From positions 1 through 34,192 of the forward strand of contig JBBUBI010000030.1 of NCBI GenBank assembly GCA_038058335.1: a stretch of DNA of 34,192 nt. Reading direction: 5' to 3'. The stretch's first letter is position 1, and every line of letters starts with the position of its first letter. Positions 1-8,142 of this stretch are shown here, piece after piece. This stretch comes from JBBTVO01 sp038058335. GTDB lineage: Bacteria > Patescibacteriota > Microgenomatia > Levybacterales > UBA12049. The notes below the pieces were generated by a model. That model was not told where the DNA came from, made no database searches, and was given only the letters and a program-made list of their open reading frames with translations. A program made the position numbers and the translations under genes.

Positions 1-1
1 G

Positions 2-1468
2 GATTATGTGCTCATGGGTTATGGAACAGGCGCAATTATGGCAGTTCCCGCACATGATACGCGCGATTTTGAGTTCGCGAAAAAGTATAATCTTCCGATA
101 AAATTTGTTATTAAGCCTATTAAAGAAAAACTTGATGAAGAAAAGCCTTATATTGGTCCAGGTGAAATAATAAATTCCGGAAAGGATTGGGAGGATTATT
201 TCGTGCCTGATGCGATTCCGAGAATGATTGATGATCTTGAAAAGAAGGGGATTGGTAAAAGAAAGATTCAGTATCACTTGCGGGATTGGCTGATCTCGAG
301 GCAAAGATACTGGGGACCGCCGATCCCGATGATTAATTGCCCGAAGTGCGGCTGGCAGGCTGTTCCCGAAGCTGATTTGCCGGTTTTGCTTCCTGATGTT
401 AAGGACTGGAAGCCTCTGGGTGCCGGAAAATCTCCGCTTGCCACGATTGAAGATTTCGTAAATACAACTTGTCCCAAGTGCGGAGGAGAAGCCAATCGCG
501 AGACTGATGTGTCGGATACGTTTCTTGACAGCGCTTGGTATTTCTTCAGATATATTTCAACAGACGACAAAAAGTCAGCGATAAATAAGCAGAGGGTTGA
601 AAAATGGCTTCCTGTAAATATGTATATCGGCGGAGCAGAGCATTCGGTTCTTCATCTTCTTTATTCAAGATTTATCACGATGTTTTTCAAGGATCAAGGT
701 TTAATATCTTTTGAAGAGCCTTATGCAAAATTCCGCGCGCATGGTCTCTTAATTAAAGAGGGAGCGAAGATGAGCAAGAGTAAGGGTAATGTTGTAATTC
801 CTGATGCATATATTAAGAAATTTGGAGCAGATACTTTGCGAATGTATCTTATGTTTCTTGGACCTTTTATCCAAGGGGGAGATTTTTATGATACTGGAAT
901 TGAGGGGATGCACCGATTTGTAAAAAGAGTATGGACCCTTTCCACTCAAATCTCAAATCTCAAATCTCAAATCTCAAATGAAGGACTGAAGATGATGCAC
1001 AAGACCATAAAAAAGGTTACAGAGGACCTTGAAGAGCTCAGATACAACACAGCAATAGCCTCAATTATGGAATATTACAATTTTTTAGTAAAGGAACAAA
1101 CTATATCAAAGGAAGAAATCAAAACCTTAATTTTACTTATTTCACCCTTGGCACCGCACGTCTCAGAGGAATTGTGGGAGATTATTGGAGAAGAAAATTC
1201 AGTCCATAAGGCGAATTGGCCTAAATTTGAAGAGGAATATTTAGTAGAACAAACTTCGAACATAATACTTCAGATAAATGGAAAAGTCAGAGACGTTTTT
1301 GAGGTCAATTTTTCCGATATTAATGATAAGCAGTTGGTTGAAGATACTGCCAGGCAAAGTAAAAAAGCAGAAAAATACATGATTAACAACCCAATCCAAC
1401 AGGTCATCTATGTTCCGGGTAAGGTAATAAACTTCGTTGTAAAGGATGGAAGCGAGTCAATTAGCTGA
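2..1468 (+). CDS. leuS: Leucyl-tRNA synthetase, C-terminal part (5' end outside window)
   Basis: Charges tRNA-Leu with leucine in the cytosol (class I synthetase). The frame is open at the left edge, so the GTG at 8 is internal and the start lies outside. The fragment opens in the editing (CP1) domain with GYGTGAIMAVPAHD and continues through zinc-type CPKCG pairs (codons near 340 and 475) and DTFLDSAWYFFRY. The class I signature KMSKSKGN is encoded near position 770, and the anticodon-binding and C-terminal domains follow. Between the catalytic core and the anticodon domain is a low-complexity insert (QISNLKSQISN) encoded by a perfect heptamer repeat at 945-979. The stop overlaps the comEA start by 23 nt, so translation is probably coupled. 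Identity is secure; the N-terminal half is not visible. Confidence 0.97.
   Translation, partial: DYVLMGYGTGAIMAVPAHDTRDFEFAKKYNLPIKFVIKPIKEKLDEEKPYIGPGEIINSGKDWEDYFVPDAIPRMIDDLEKKGIGKRKIQYHLRDWLISRQRYWGPPIPMINCPKCGWQAVPEADLPVLLPDVKDWKPLGAGKSPLATIEDFVNTTCPKCGGEANRETDVSDTFLDSAWYFFRYISTDDKKSAINKQRVEKWLPVNMYIGGAEHSVLHLLYSRFITMFFKDQGLISFEEPYAKFRAHGLLIKEGAKMSKSKGNVVIPDAYIKKFGADTLRMYLMFLGPFIQGGDFYDTGIEGMHRFVKRVWTLSTQISNLKSQISNEGLKMMHKTIKKVTEDLEELRYNTAIASIMEYYNFLVKEQTISKEEIKTLILLISPLAPHVSEELWEIIGEENSVHKANWPKFEEEYLVEQTSNIILQINGKVRDVFEVNFSDINDKQLVEDTARQSKKAEKYMINNPIQQVIYVPGKVINFVVKDGSESIS
945..979 (+). repeat. Five tandem copies of the heptamer CTCAAAT inside leuS
   Basis: The 7-mer CTCAAAT is repeated perfectly five times, immediately upstream of the segment encoding the anticodon-binding domain. 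Seven is not a multiple of three, so three units (21 nt) encode one QISNLKS peptide repeat, and loss or gain of one unit would shift the leuS frame. Similar AAATC-rich words occur in argS (7695-7757) and upstream of mreB. Confidence 0.95.
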
Positions 1469-2063
1469 AAAACTGTCTCCGATAATAAGGAAATATTGGG
1501 TTCCAATAGTTTTCGCAGTTTTGGGATTGATATTGTTAGGGTATGGTTTGATAGGGTTATTCGCTTCGGAGTCCTCAAGTGATGTAGTTTTGGAAAAAGC
1601 GTCGGAAGACAAGACCGAATCTTCAGTTGGTAAAATTATAATTGACATAGAAGGTGCTGTAATTTCTCCGGGAGTTTATGATTTACCCGTTAATTCGAGG
1701 ATCAAAGATATCATTGTCAGGGCAGGCGGTTTGTCTCAGGATGCGGATAGAGTTTGGTTTGCCAAGAATATTAATTTGGCAGCGAAATTGACAGATGGTT
1801 CCAAGCTTTATATTCCTTTCAAAGGAGATTCGCCGAGTCCTGTTTTGGGCACTTCAAGCTCATTGGGTACGGGTTCTGTCTCAGATTTGATAAATATTAA
1901 TACAGCCTCTGAAAGTCAGCTTGATAGTCTGCCCGGAGTTGGTCCTGCTACCGCATCGAAGATCATAAATAACAGGCCGTATCAGAGCCTAGAGGAGCTT
2001 GTAAGTAAGAAAGCATTGGGAAGCAAGGTTTTTGAGAATATCAAAGATAAGATAAGTATTTAA
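1446..2063 (+). CDS. comEA: ComEA-like DNA-binding protein (SLBB + helix-hairpin-helix)
   Basis: Predicted membrane-anchored DNA receptor for uptake of external DNA. Of 205 residues, one membrane helix lies at about 19-38. A soluble SLBB-type domain follows at about 62-125, with GAVISPGVYDLP and the motif IVRAGGLS. A Ser/Gly-rich linker comes next, then a C-terminal helix-hairpin-helix domain (about 148-205) with ININTASESQLDSLPGVGPATA compressed around the LPGVGPATA hairpin. The ATG at 1446 has AAAGG just upstream and overlaps the end of leuS. comEC follows after 3 nt, which supports a competence role. The order SLBB then HhH is the classical ComEA architecture. Confidence 0.92.
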   Translation: MEASQLAEKLSPIIRKYWVPIVFAVLGLILLGYGLIGLFASESSSDVVLEKASEDKTESSVGKIIIDIEGAVISPGVYDLPVNSRIKDIIVRAGGLSQDADRVWFAKNINLAAKLTDGSKLYIPFKGDSPSPVLGTSSSLGTGSVSDLININTASESQLDSLPGVGPATASKIINNRPYQSLEELVSKKALGSKVFENIKDKISI

Positions 2064-2066
2064 ACA

Positions 2067-3290
2067 GTGGCAAAATACATAATAATCCCTCTTTTAGTCT
2101 TGATTCTTGCTTTTAGATTCATAACTCTTGATAAAGTAGAGTTGAAAGACGGACAAGATCTTTCTTTTTCAACAAGACTTACTCAAGAGCCGAATGTCAA
2201 AAACGGCAGGAAAGCATTCACTCTTTTTTACAAAGGAAACAGGATTTATATTATCGTTCCAGGGGAAAGTGAATATCGTTATGGAGACATAATTAGTGTA
2301 AATGGCAGAGTAGGCATAAGACTGATAAATGATAAAAATGAATTTATTTCAATGTATTTTCCCAAAACCGAGGCTAGGAAAGACAATTTGGCAGTCTTCT
2401 TTGGACTTCGCCAACATATAATTTCAGTTTTTGAGAAAACTCTTCCGTCGAATTATTCTTCGCTTCTGCTCGGTATAGTATTCGGCATTAAGTCTTCAAT
2501 GTCGAGTAATTTCTTGGATAATTTAAAGATCTTAGGTCTTATGCATATTATCGCGGCGTCGGGAATGAATGTAACTTTGGTTGCAGGCTTTCTAAGCGCT
2601 ATTTTTCTTCTTTTTCTTAAAAGACAAATCGCATTAATTCTGACAATTGCCGGAATTTTTATTTATGCTTTTCTTGCAGGATTTGAGCCGTCGATCGTCA
2701 GAGCATCGATAATGGGGATGATTACATTTACCGCGCAAATTTTGGGAAGACAAAAACTTGCGGGATATTCTTTGTTTGCGACGGCGTACATAATGATAAT
2801 ATTTTCGCCGTTTGTAATTTGGGATATTGGTTTTCAGCTCTCTTTTGTCTCAACAGCCGGACTTATTTTCTTACGCCCTGTTTTGTATCAGATACAAATT
2901 CTTAAGAAATTTTTTAAGTTTATTGTCGTCGGCGAGGATGTATCGACCACGATTTCAGCCCAAATTGCGACCCTGCCGATACTCCTTGCAAATTTTGGGC
3001 TCTATTCTATAATCTCGGTCGTCGTAAACGCGTTTGTGCTTTGGACTATCCCGTTTATTATGATAATCGGCGGTGTGGGATTTCTTATTTCCATCGTTAT
3101 TGAGCCTCTTGGGAAGCCAGTCATGTATCTCAGCATCCCATTTCTCTTTTACTTCGAAGCAGTAGTTAATATCTTTTCCATAATTCCCGGATCTATTGAG
3201 TCGATATCTCCGCCATTTGTATTCATACTGGGTTATTATCTGGTCTTACTTTCAATAATTTCATTTGCCATGCTAAAGAAAAATGAATAA
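2067..3290 (+). CDS. comEC: ComEC/Rec2 membrane channel domain protein
   Basis: Predicted inner-membrane channel that passes single-stranded DNA into the cytosol during natural transformation. The 407-aa protein starts at GTG 2067. It has an N-terminal membrane helix, an OB-like soluble region at about 30-110, and then the competence domain with many membrane helices. Its hallmark is near residues 145-170: LHIIAASGMN-like text, here LMHIIAASGMNVTLV. Canonical ComEC carries a metallo-beta-lactamase domain at its C-terminus. Here that domain is a separate gene starting 8 nt before this stop. The protein therefore matches the N-terminal two thirds of ComEC, split from its hydrolase partner. Confidence 0.93.
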   Translation: MAKYIIIPLLVLILAFRFITLDKVELKDGQDLSFSTRLTQEPNVKNGRKAFTLFYKGNRIYIIVPGESEYRYGDIISVNGRVGIRLINDKNEFISMYFPKTEARKDNLAVFFGLRQHIISVFEKTLPSNYSSLLLGIVFGIKSSMSSNFLDNLKILGLMHIIAASGMNVTLVAGFLSAIFLLFLKRQIALILTIAGIFIYAFLAGFEPSIVRASIMGMITFTAQILGRQKLAGYSLFATAYIMIIFSPFVIWDIGFQLSFVSTAGLIFLRPVLYQIQILKKFFKFIVVGEDVSTTISAQIATLPILLANFGLYSIISVVVNAFVLWTIPFIMIIGGVGFLISIVIEPLGKPVMYLSIPFLFYFEAVVNIFSIIPGSIESISPPFVFILGYYLVLLSIISFAMLKKNE

Positions 3291-4152
3291 AAAAACTGGG
3301 CTTGGAGTTTTGACAGCAATAATCTTACTCGGCGGAATATTTACTTTTCAATATCTTAAGTTCTATGACGGAAAGCTGCATGTAGTATTTTGCGATGTGG
3401 GACAGGGGGACGGAATTTTTATAAGGACACCGGCAGGTAAGAATTTCCTCGTCGATGCAGGTCCGAATGAGCAGATTACGGCCTGTGTTGAGAAAAACAC
3501 GCCTTTCTGGGATAAGAAGATATCATTTGCGATTCTGACTCATCCTCACGCGGATCATTTCACCGGATTTATGAGTATTCTTGATAGGTATCGTGTGGAG
3601 AATTTCGCAGTAGAAAATATCGACAATGATTCGCAGGGATACGAAAATTTACAAAAAGCCATTGGGGAAAGCGGTATTAAAGCTCAGATTCTTTCTTCAG
3701 GGGATCAAATTAGAACAGAGGACGGATTGAGGATTAGAATATTGGGCCCTACGGAAGAATTTATAAATCAGGTAAGCCCCGAGCATCTAATAAATCGGTC
3801 GAGCGAGCAGGCGACGCTGATACTGTTGGTTTCGTTCAGAGAATTTGATGTATTGCTGACAGGGGATACTGAGAAAGGGCAATTTTTGGATAATATTAGG
3901 GTTCACGGAGTTACGAATGCAGAAGTAATGAAAGTCTCTCATCACGGTTCTAAATCAGGATTAACACAAGAAATATTGAATATCTTAAATCCGCAGGCCG
4001 CAGTAATTTCAGTTGGCAAGAATTCTTATGGACATCCATCGCCCCTGATACTCGATTTGTTAAATACCGCAAGAATCAAAACATTCAGGACCGACACGCA
4101 TGGTGATATAGAGTTTGTATCAGATGGATATAGTTGGGGGAAGATAGATTAG
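3283..4152 (+). CDS. ComEC-type metallo-beta-lactamase-fold hydrolase, membrane anchored
   Basis: Predicted extracytoplasmic metal-dependent nuclease-like half of ComEC. Residues about 6-24 form a membrane helix. The MBL fold begins with VVFCDVGQGDG, typical of ComEC-associated domains, followed by the metal ligand motif HPHADH (near residue 87), a GDTEKG segment (ligand Asp) and SHHGSKSG. The 289-residue length fits a free-standing MBL domain. The gene overlaps comEC by 8 nt, so the two are translationally coupled halves of one machine. The 3' end overlaps the convergent histidine kinase gene by 4 nt. Confidence 0.9.
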   Translation: MNKKTGLGVLTAIILLGGIFTFQYLKFYDGKLHVVFCDVGQGDGIFIRTPAGKNFLVDAGPNEQITACVEKNTPFWDKKISFAILTHPHADHFTGFMSILDRYRVENFAVENIDNDSQGYENLQKAIGESGIKAQILSSGDQIRTEDGLRIRILGPTEEFINQVSPEHLINRSSEQATLILLVSFREFDVLLTGDTEKGQFLDNIRVHGVTNAEVMKVSHHGSKSGLTQEILNILNPQAAVISVGKNSYGHPSPLILDLLNTARIKTFRTDTHGDIEFVSDGYSWGKID

Positions 4153-5021
4153 TTGGGGAGAGTGAACTGCGCAGTTTTTATCGGAATAGTTCTAGTATCT
4201 ACTTTTGTTTCTTCGCTTTCCATCGGGATCACAAAGCACATAGAAGTTCCCTTGCCTTCTTCAGATTCGATAAAGACTTTGCCATGATGGGCATCGATTA
4301 TTTTCTTAACAATATAAAGTCCAAGACCTGATCCATCCTTTTCTTCCTGTCTGCCAGCGGTTTTTACCTGATAGAATTTGGTGAAGATGCTTTTCTGGTT
4401 TTCTTTGGGAATTCCGACTCCTGAGTCCTTTACTGCGACTTCTATATTCCCTCCTGACACCTTTGCAGTGACTGAGATCTGCCCACCTGCAGGCGTAAAT
4501 TTGATACTGTTTGATAAAAGATTATTGATCGCCTGACCAATCCTAAGTCCGTCGATGCTTACTGTTGGTATAGGACCCTCGATGTGGGACGAGACGGTGA
4601 TATTCTTTTTTTCGGCTGGTGCTTCAAACAACTTAATTTTTTCATAGATAATATCCTGAATGCTTTCTTTCTTTTTAAAGAGAACAAATGTGCCCGATTC
4701 GATCCTTGCACTATCAAGGATTGATGCGATTTGTTCCAGAAGAACTTTGGACTGCCTGTTTATTATTTTCATGAATTGCTCCTGTTCCTCTTCCTTGAGA
4801 GACGAGCGGATGCTAAGTAGAAGTTCTGAGGAGTCTTTGATACTTGTCAGTGGTGCTCTGAGCTCATGCACCATCATATGAAGATATTCATCTTTGTTTT
4901 TAGCCGGTTGAGAATCAAGTTTGTCTCCGGAATTATTTTTGTCTGATTTCATTGATAGAGCTATTGCGACAATTGCAAAGAAGAATGTCGAGGCGATGGA
5001 TATGAGCAGAGTTGCTTCCAT
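4149..5021 (-). CDS. Membrane-anchored sensor histidine kinase
   Basis: Two-component kinase of 290 residues. One N-terminal membrane helix lies at about 4-23, and there is no large extracytoplasmic sensor domain. A HisKA dimerisation domain follows with VHELRAPLTS and phospho-accepting His52. The HATPase_c domain has an N box (QAINNLLSNSIKFTP), G1 box (KDSGVGIP), F box (FTKFYQV) and G2 box (GSGLGLYIVKKI). The ATG lies 1 nt after the stop of the upstream receiver gene, so the two form an operon. With no periplasmic loop, the stimulus is likely membrane-derived or cytosolic. Confidence 0.95.
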   Translation of the reverse strand: MEATLLISIASTFFFAIVAIALSMKSDKNNSGDKLDSQPAKNKDEYLHMMVHELRAPLTSIKDSSELLLSIRSSLKEEEQEQFMKIINRQSKVLLEQIASILDSARIESGTFVLFKKKESIQDIIYEKIKLFEAPAEKKNITVSSHIEGPIPTVSIDGLRIGQAINNLLSNSIKFTPAGGQISVTAKVSGGNIEVAVKDSGVGIPKENQKSIFTKFYQVKTAGRQEEKDGSGLGLYIVKKIIDAHHGKVFIESEEGKGTSMCFVIPMESEETKVDTRTIPIKTAQFTLPN

Positions 5022-5022
5022 T

Positions 5023-5409
5023 TTATAGATTGGTTGGTTCAGCAGGAGGCTTCAAGGCATCTTTAACTTTGTTTACTATGTCTGAGATTTCGACTTGATA
5101 TTTGTAAATATAGTCTGCAGCGCCATCCTGAATCGCCTGATTTACGATCTCTCCTTGGCTAAAATTTGAAAGCATCAGTATCGGAATGTCTTTGGTTGCA
5201 GAATCCATCTTGACCTGCTTGAGAACTATGTTGCCTGAAACGTCAGGAAGGACCTGATCGAGAAGCACCAAATCGGGCATGTCTTCTTTTATTCTGTTCG
5301 TTGCGTCTCTTCCGGTTGCGCAGGTGAGAGCGGTGAAGCCTTCTTTTTCAAGGGCTGTTGAGATAATTGCGGTAAGAGACTCGTCGTCGTCAACAATAAG
5401 TATTTTCAT
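5023..5409 (-). CDS. Single-domain response regulator (receiver only)
   Basis: CheY/Spo0F-like receiver of 128 residues with no output domain. It has the acidic triad DDD at residues 7-9, phospho-acceptor Asp51 in LVLLDQVLPD, a Ser in MLSNFSQ and the conserved Lys in YIYKYQ. I chose the ATG at 5409 (MKILIVDDDES) because receivers begin there; the in-frame ATG at 5439 adds ten residues of no recognisable character. It is the first gene of the pair with the histidine kinase. Lacking a DNA-binding domain, it must act by protein contact or phosphorelay. Confidence 0.93.
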   Translation of the reverse strand: MKILIVDDDESLTAIISTALEKEGFTALTCATGRDATNRIKEDMPDLVLLDQVLPDVSGNIVLKQVKMDSATKDIPILMLSNFSQGEIVNQAIQDGAADYIYKYQVEISDIVNKVKDALKPPAEPTNL

Positions 5410-5529
5410 ATCTATAATCAAAGTACCAATTATATTCATTCATGTCAACCCTGATTAAATAAGGGTTAACCCAGAGTCAACAGCCGACAGATTATAACTT
5501 GTATTAAACAAGTTATCGGAAATATTCTG

Positions 5530-5538
5530 TGATAGAAT
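5530..5538 (+). promoter_or_regulatory. Extended -10 promoter for the gene at 5548
   Basis: TGATAGAAT matches an extended -10 (TGn followed by TAGAAT at 5533-5538). The expected transcription start is near 5545, three bases before the ATG, so the mRNA would be almost leaderless. No convincing -35 is seen. Confidence 0.55.
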
Positions 5539-5547
5539 AAAGTTGAG

Positions 5548-6309
5548 ATGACAGATATTCCATTTAATGAAGATGGTACGAGAAAAGAAACTCTTGCTGA
5601 AACTTTTGAAAGATTGAGAGCCAAAAGAAAGCCGAGGCCGATTCCGGAACATTTTTTCAAAGATACTGATGAGCCATCAGTAGGACAGAGAGATATTAAA
5701 GAACCCGAAGCGCAAGAAGAAAGATTTCGCCTCGCAGCAATAAAACTTGCAATGATGGAAGATGAGCTAATTAGTGTTGCCGAAAAACTTGATTGGCCAA
5801 AAAATAGTATTTATCCAAAGCTTGCAAGAAATAAAGAGGACAATTTTCATGTATCAAGGTTACCGCACGGCGGTGTGATTATTATCAGTTATATTGAGGG
5901 CTTCAAAGATTTAGAAGGGAAAAATGCCTCCATATGGTTTTCTGTTGATCCAATTCATACAGAAAAAGCAAAAGAAGTGAGTGTTGATACAAATAAGCTG
6001 TTATGTATAGGAATTCTTGCTGATAAACCTGCTGAAAAATTATATAAGGAAATGATACAAGAAGAACTTATTGCAAGCTATATAGACACACGATATTATT
6101 TCAGCCACGACGGAGAATATGGTAAAACTATTTATATAAATCCTCCGGTTCAAATACCAGGAAGGGAAAAATTATCTGAATCAAATGATATGGTTATTTA
6201 TACTTCGGAAATGACGGAGCATGATTTTGAGATTGCAGGACAAGCATTAACGATGCTTAGGAAACGACTGGAGCCTTTGGTAGTTACGGGTGATAAAACA
6301 CAAGAATAA
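5548..6309 (+). CDS. Hypothetical protein, translationally coupled to argS
   Basis: A 253-residue soluble protein that I do not recognise. The N-terminal 60 residues are charged and probably disordered (DEDGTRK-like and KRKPRPIP stretches). Residues about 60-250 look like a globular alpha/beta domain with HVSRLPHGGVIIISYIEGF and FSVDPIHTEKAKEV. There is no signal peptide or membrane segment. The stop overlaps the argS ATG as TAATG, so the gene shares a transcript with argS and an extended -10 promoter at 5530-5538 drives both. Being upstream of a synthetase does not by itself indicate a translation role. Confidence 0.8.
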   Translation: MTDIPFNEDGTRKETLAETFERLRAKRKPRPIPEHFFKDTDEPSVGQRDIKEPEAQEERFRLAAIKLAMMEDELISVAEKLDWPKNSIYPKLARNKEDNFHVSRLPHGGVIIISYIEGFKDLEGKNASIWFSVDPIHTEKAKEVSVDTNKLLCIGILADKPAEKLYKEMIQEELIASYIDTRYYFSHDGEYGKTIYINPPVQIPGREKLSESNDMVIYTSEMTEHDFEIAGQALTMLRKRLEPLVVTGDKTQE

Positions 6310-8015
6310 TGGAAATTAGGGAAGAAATAAAAAGTGCAGTTGGAGAAGTTTTGAAAGATCTGGGAGTTGATCAATTTGAGTTAATTTTAGCGAGAAATTT
6401 ATTGCATGGAGATTTCTCGACCAACATTTCTCTAACGATTTTTCACAAAACTAATCAAAAATTCGCAAATCCTCTCGAACTCGCCACGCACATAGCTAAA
6501 GAGCTTCAACAAAAATTACCCAATATGGATAGAATTGAAGCATCTGCGCCCGGTTTCATAAACTTTTATTTATCTGGTGAAAATCTTTTGGAAGTTTTGG
6601 ACAGAGTTTTATCTGAAAAAGAAAAATACGGAGAAGGGGAGAGTTTGGAAGACCAAAGAATAGTTTTGGAATTTGCACATCCCAATACTCACAAGCTTTT
6701 TCATATCGGACATCTGAGAAATATCACAGTCGGCGAATCTCTTGCAAGACTTCTGCAGTTTCAGAAAGGGAAAATTACAAGGGCAAATTATCAGGGGGAT
6801 GTGGGGCTTCATGTAGCTAAGGCAGTCTACGGACTACAGTCTACAGACTACAGCCTGGGGGATTTGGAAAAGAAAACTATCAATGAGAAGATTAAATTTT
6901 TATCCCAGGCTTATGTTGACGGTAATAAGGCTTATGAGGAAGACGCGGATGCCAAGATAAAGATAAATGAAATAAATAAAAGTCTTTATGAAAAAGATTC
7001 CGAGTTTAGTAAATTATGGGAGAAGACCAGATCGTGGAGCCTTGAGTATTTTGACGAAATTTATAAGAGAGTAGGCACGAAATTCGACAGATTATATTTC
7101 GAGAGTGAAGTTGCTGAGGATGGAAAAAAGATAGTTTTGGAAAATCTGGATAAGGTTTTCATAAAAGATGATGGAGCAATAATTTTCTCCGGAGAGAATT
7201 TTGGGCTCCACAACAGGGTATTTATCAACAGCATTGGCCTGCCGACTTATGAGGGGAAAGACGTCGGACTTGCGTATCTTCAAGTCAAGGAATTTGCTCC
7301 AGATAGGATAATTCATGTCGTCGGCCCTGAGCAAATTGGATATTTTGAAGTGCTCTTCAAGGCACTGGAGGAGATTTCGCCAGAGTTTAAAAACAAGCAG
7401 TTGCATCTTGAGTATGGATTTGTTCGGTTAAAAGAAGGAAAAATGTCATCCCGAAAAGGAGATGTGGTCGAGGGGGAATGGCTTTTGGACGAGGCGAAGA
7501 AAAGACTTAAGGCGCAATTCGAAAAAATGGATGAGAGGACGCTTGAGCAAGTAGCTGTAGGAGCAGTAAAATACTCGATGCTTAAGTTTGGGAGGAAATC
7601 CGATATTACCTTCAGCTTCGAGGACTCGATCAGTCTTGAGGGCAATTCAGGGCCGTACGTGCAGTACAGCTTTGCTAGAACTCAAAGCGTACTGGCAAAA
7701 ATCCGAAATCCTAAATCAGAAATCCGAAATAAATCTCAAATCCCAAATCTCAAATTGGAAAAAGAGGAGGAGTTGGTGTTGAGATTAGTCTCTCAATTTC
7801 CGATGATCGCGAGAGATTCTGCAGATAATTTTGCGCCGAATACGCTAGCAAATTATCTCTTCGAACTTTCTCAGGCTTTTAATAATTTCTATCAAAACCA
7901 CAAAATCATCGGAAGTGAAAAAGAAGATTTCAGATTGAAATTAACTTCCGGAGTCGGACAAGTCTTGAAGAATGGGCTGTATCTCCTTGGTATTGAAGCC
8001 CCAGAGAAGATGTGA
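6309..8015 (+). CDS. argS: Arginyl-tRNA synthetase
   Basis: Charges tRNA-Arg with arginine. At 568 residues it has the ArgRS-specific N-terminal domain (about 1-110) and the class I HIGH motif within HPNTHKLFHIGHLRN (HIGH at 132-135). A KMSK-like loop GKMSSRKGDVV lies near residue 378, and the C-terminal DALR anticodon-binding domain has LANYLFELSQAFNNFYQ. Two low-complexity inserts are visible. One near residues 172-182 is encoded by CTACAG-type words, and one near 463-482 (NPKSEIRNKSQIPNLK) is encoded by AAATC words. Both look like repeat DNA tolerated in surface loops. A strong terminator follows the stop. Confidence 0.97.
   Translation: MEIREEIKSAVGEVLKDLGVDQFELILARNLLHGDFSTNISLTIFHKTNQKFANPLELATHIAKELQQKLPNMDRIEASAPGFINFYLSGENLLEVLDRVLSEKEKYGEGESLEDQRIVLEFAHPNTHKLFHIGHLRNITVGESLARLLQFQKGKITRANYQGDVGLHVAKAVYGLQSTDYSLGDLEKKTINEKIKFLSQAYVDGNKAYEEDADAKIKINEINKSLYEKDSEFSKLWEKTRSWSLEYFDEIYKRVGTKFDRLYFESEVAEDGKKIVLENLDKVFIKDDGAIIFSGENFGLHNRVFINSIGLPTYEGKDVGLAYLQVKEFAPDRIIHVVGPEQIGYFEVLFKALEEISPEFKNKQLHLEYGFVRLKEGKMSSRKGDVVEGEWLLDEAKKRLKAQFEKMDERTLEQVAVGAVKYSMLKFGRKSDITFSFEDSISLEGNSGPYVQYSFARTQSVLAKIRNPKSEIRNKSQIPNLKLEKEEELVLRLVSQFPMIARDSADNFAPNTLANYLFELSQAFNNFYQNHKIIGSEKEDFRLKLTSGVGQVLKNGLYLLGIEAPEKM
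6825..6853 (+). repeat. CTACAG-type repeat words inside argS
   Basis: GTCTACGGACTACAGTCTAC and the following ACAGACTACAG are near-tandem words of the same family as the block at 9419-9481 between the M16 peptidase gene and ndk. They are translated in frame within argS (YGLQSTDYS). Confidence 0.75.
7695..7757 (+). repeat. AAATC-word low-complexity insert inside argS
   Basis: Degenerate repeats of AAATC(C/T)-type words encode NPKSEIRNKSQIPNLK at the entry to the DALR anticodon-binding domain. The words match those of the leuS heptamer array (945-979) and the intergenic block upstream of mreB. Confidence 0.75.
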
Positions 8016-8028
8016 TAATATAAGTTAA

Positions 8029-8054
8029 AGGTCAGGTTTGTCTGACCTCTTTTT
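8029..8054 (+). terminator. Rho-independent terminator after argS
   Basis: A perfect 7-bp stem (AGGTCAG at 8029-8035 with CTGACCT at 8042-8048) and a 6-nt loop are followed by CTTTTT. It sits 14 nt past the argS stop, in the right orientation. Confidence 0.88.
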
Positions 8055-8142
8055 ATACATTACGAAATATTAATATGCAGTTTCAAAACTAACAATTAAC
8101 ATTTAACAATTCACAGATGACAACAAAAAAATTTAATTAATT

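Noticed and set aside
5410..5439. Upstream ATG of the response regulator at 5439
   Set aside because: Receiver domains begin at MKILIVDDD; the extra ten residues have no family support.
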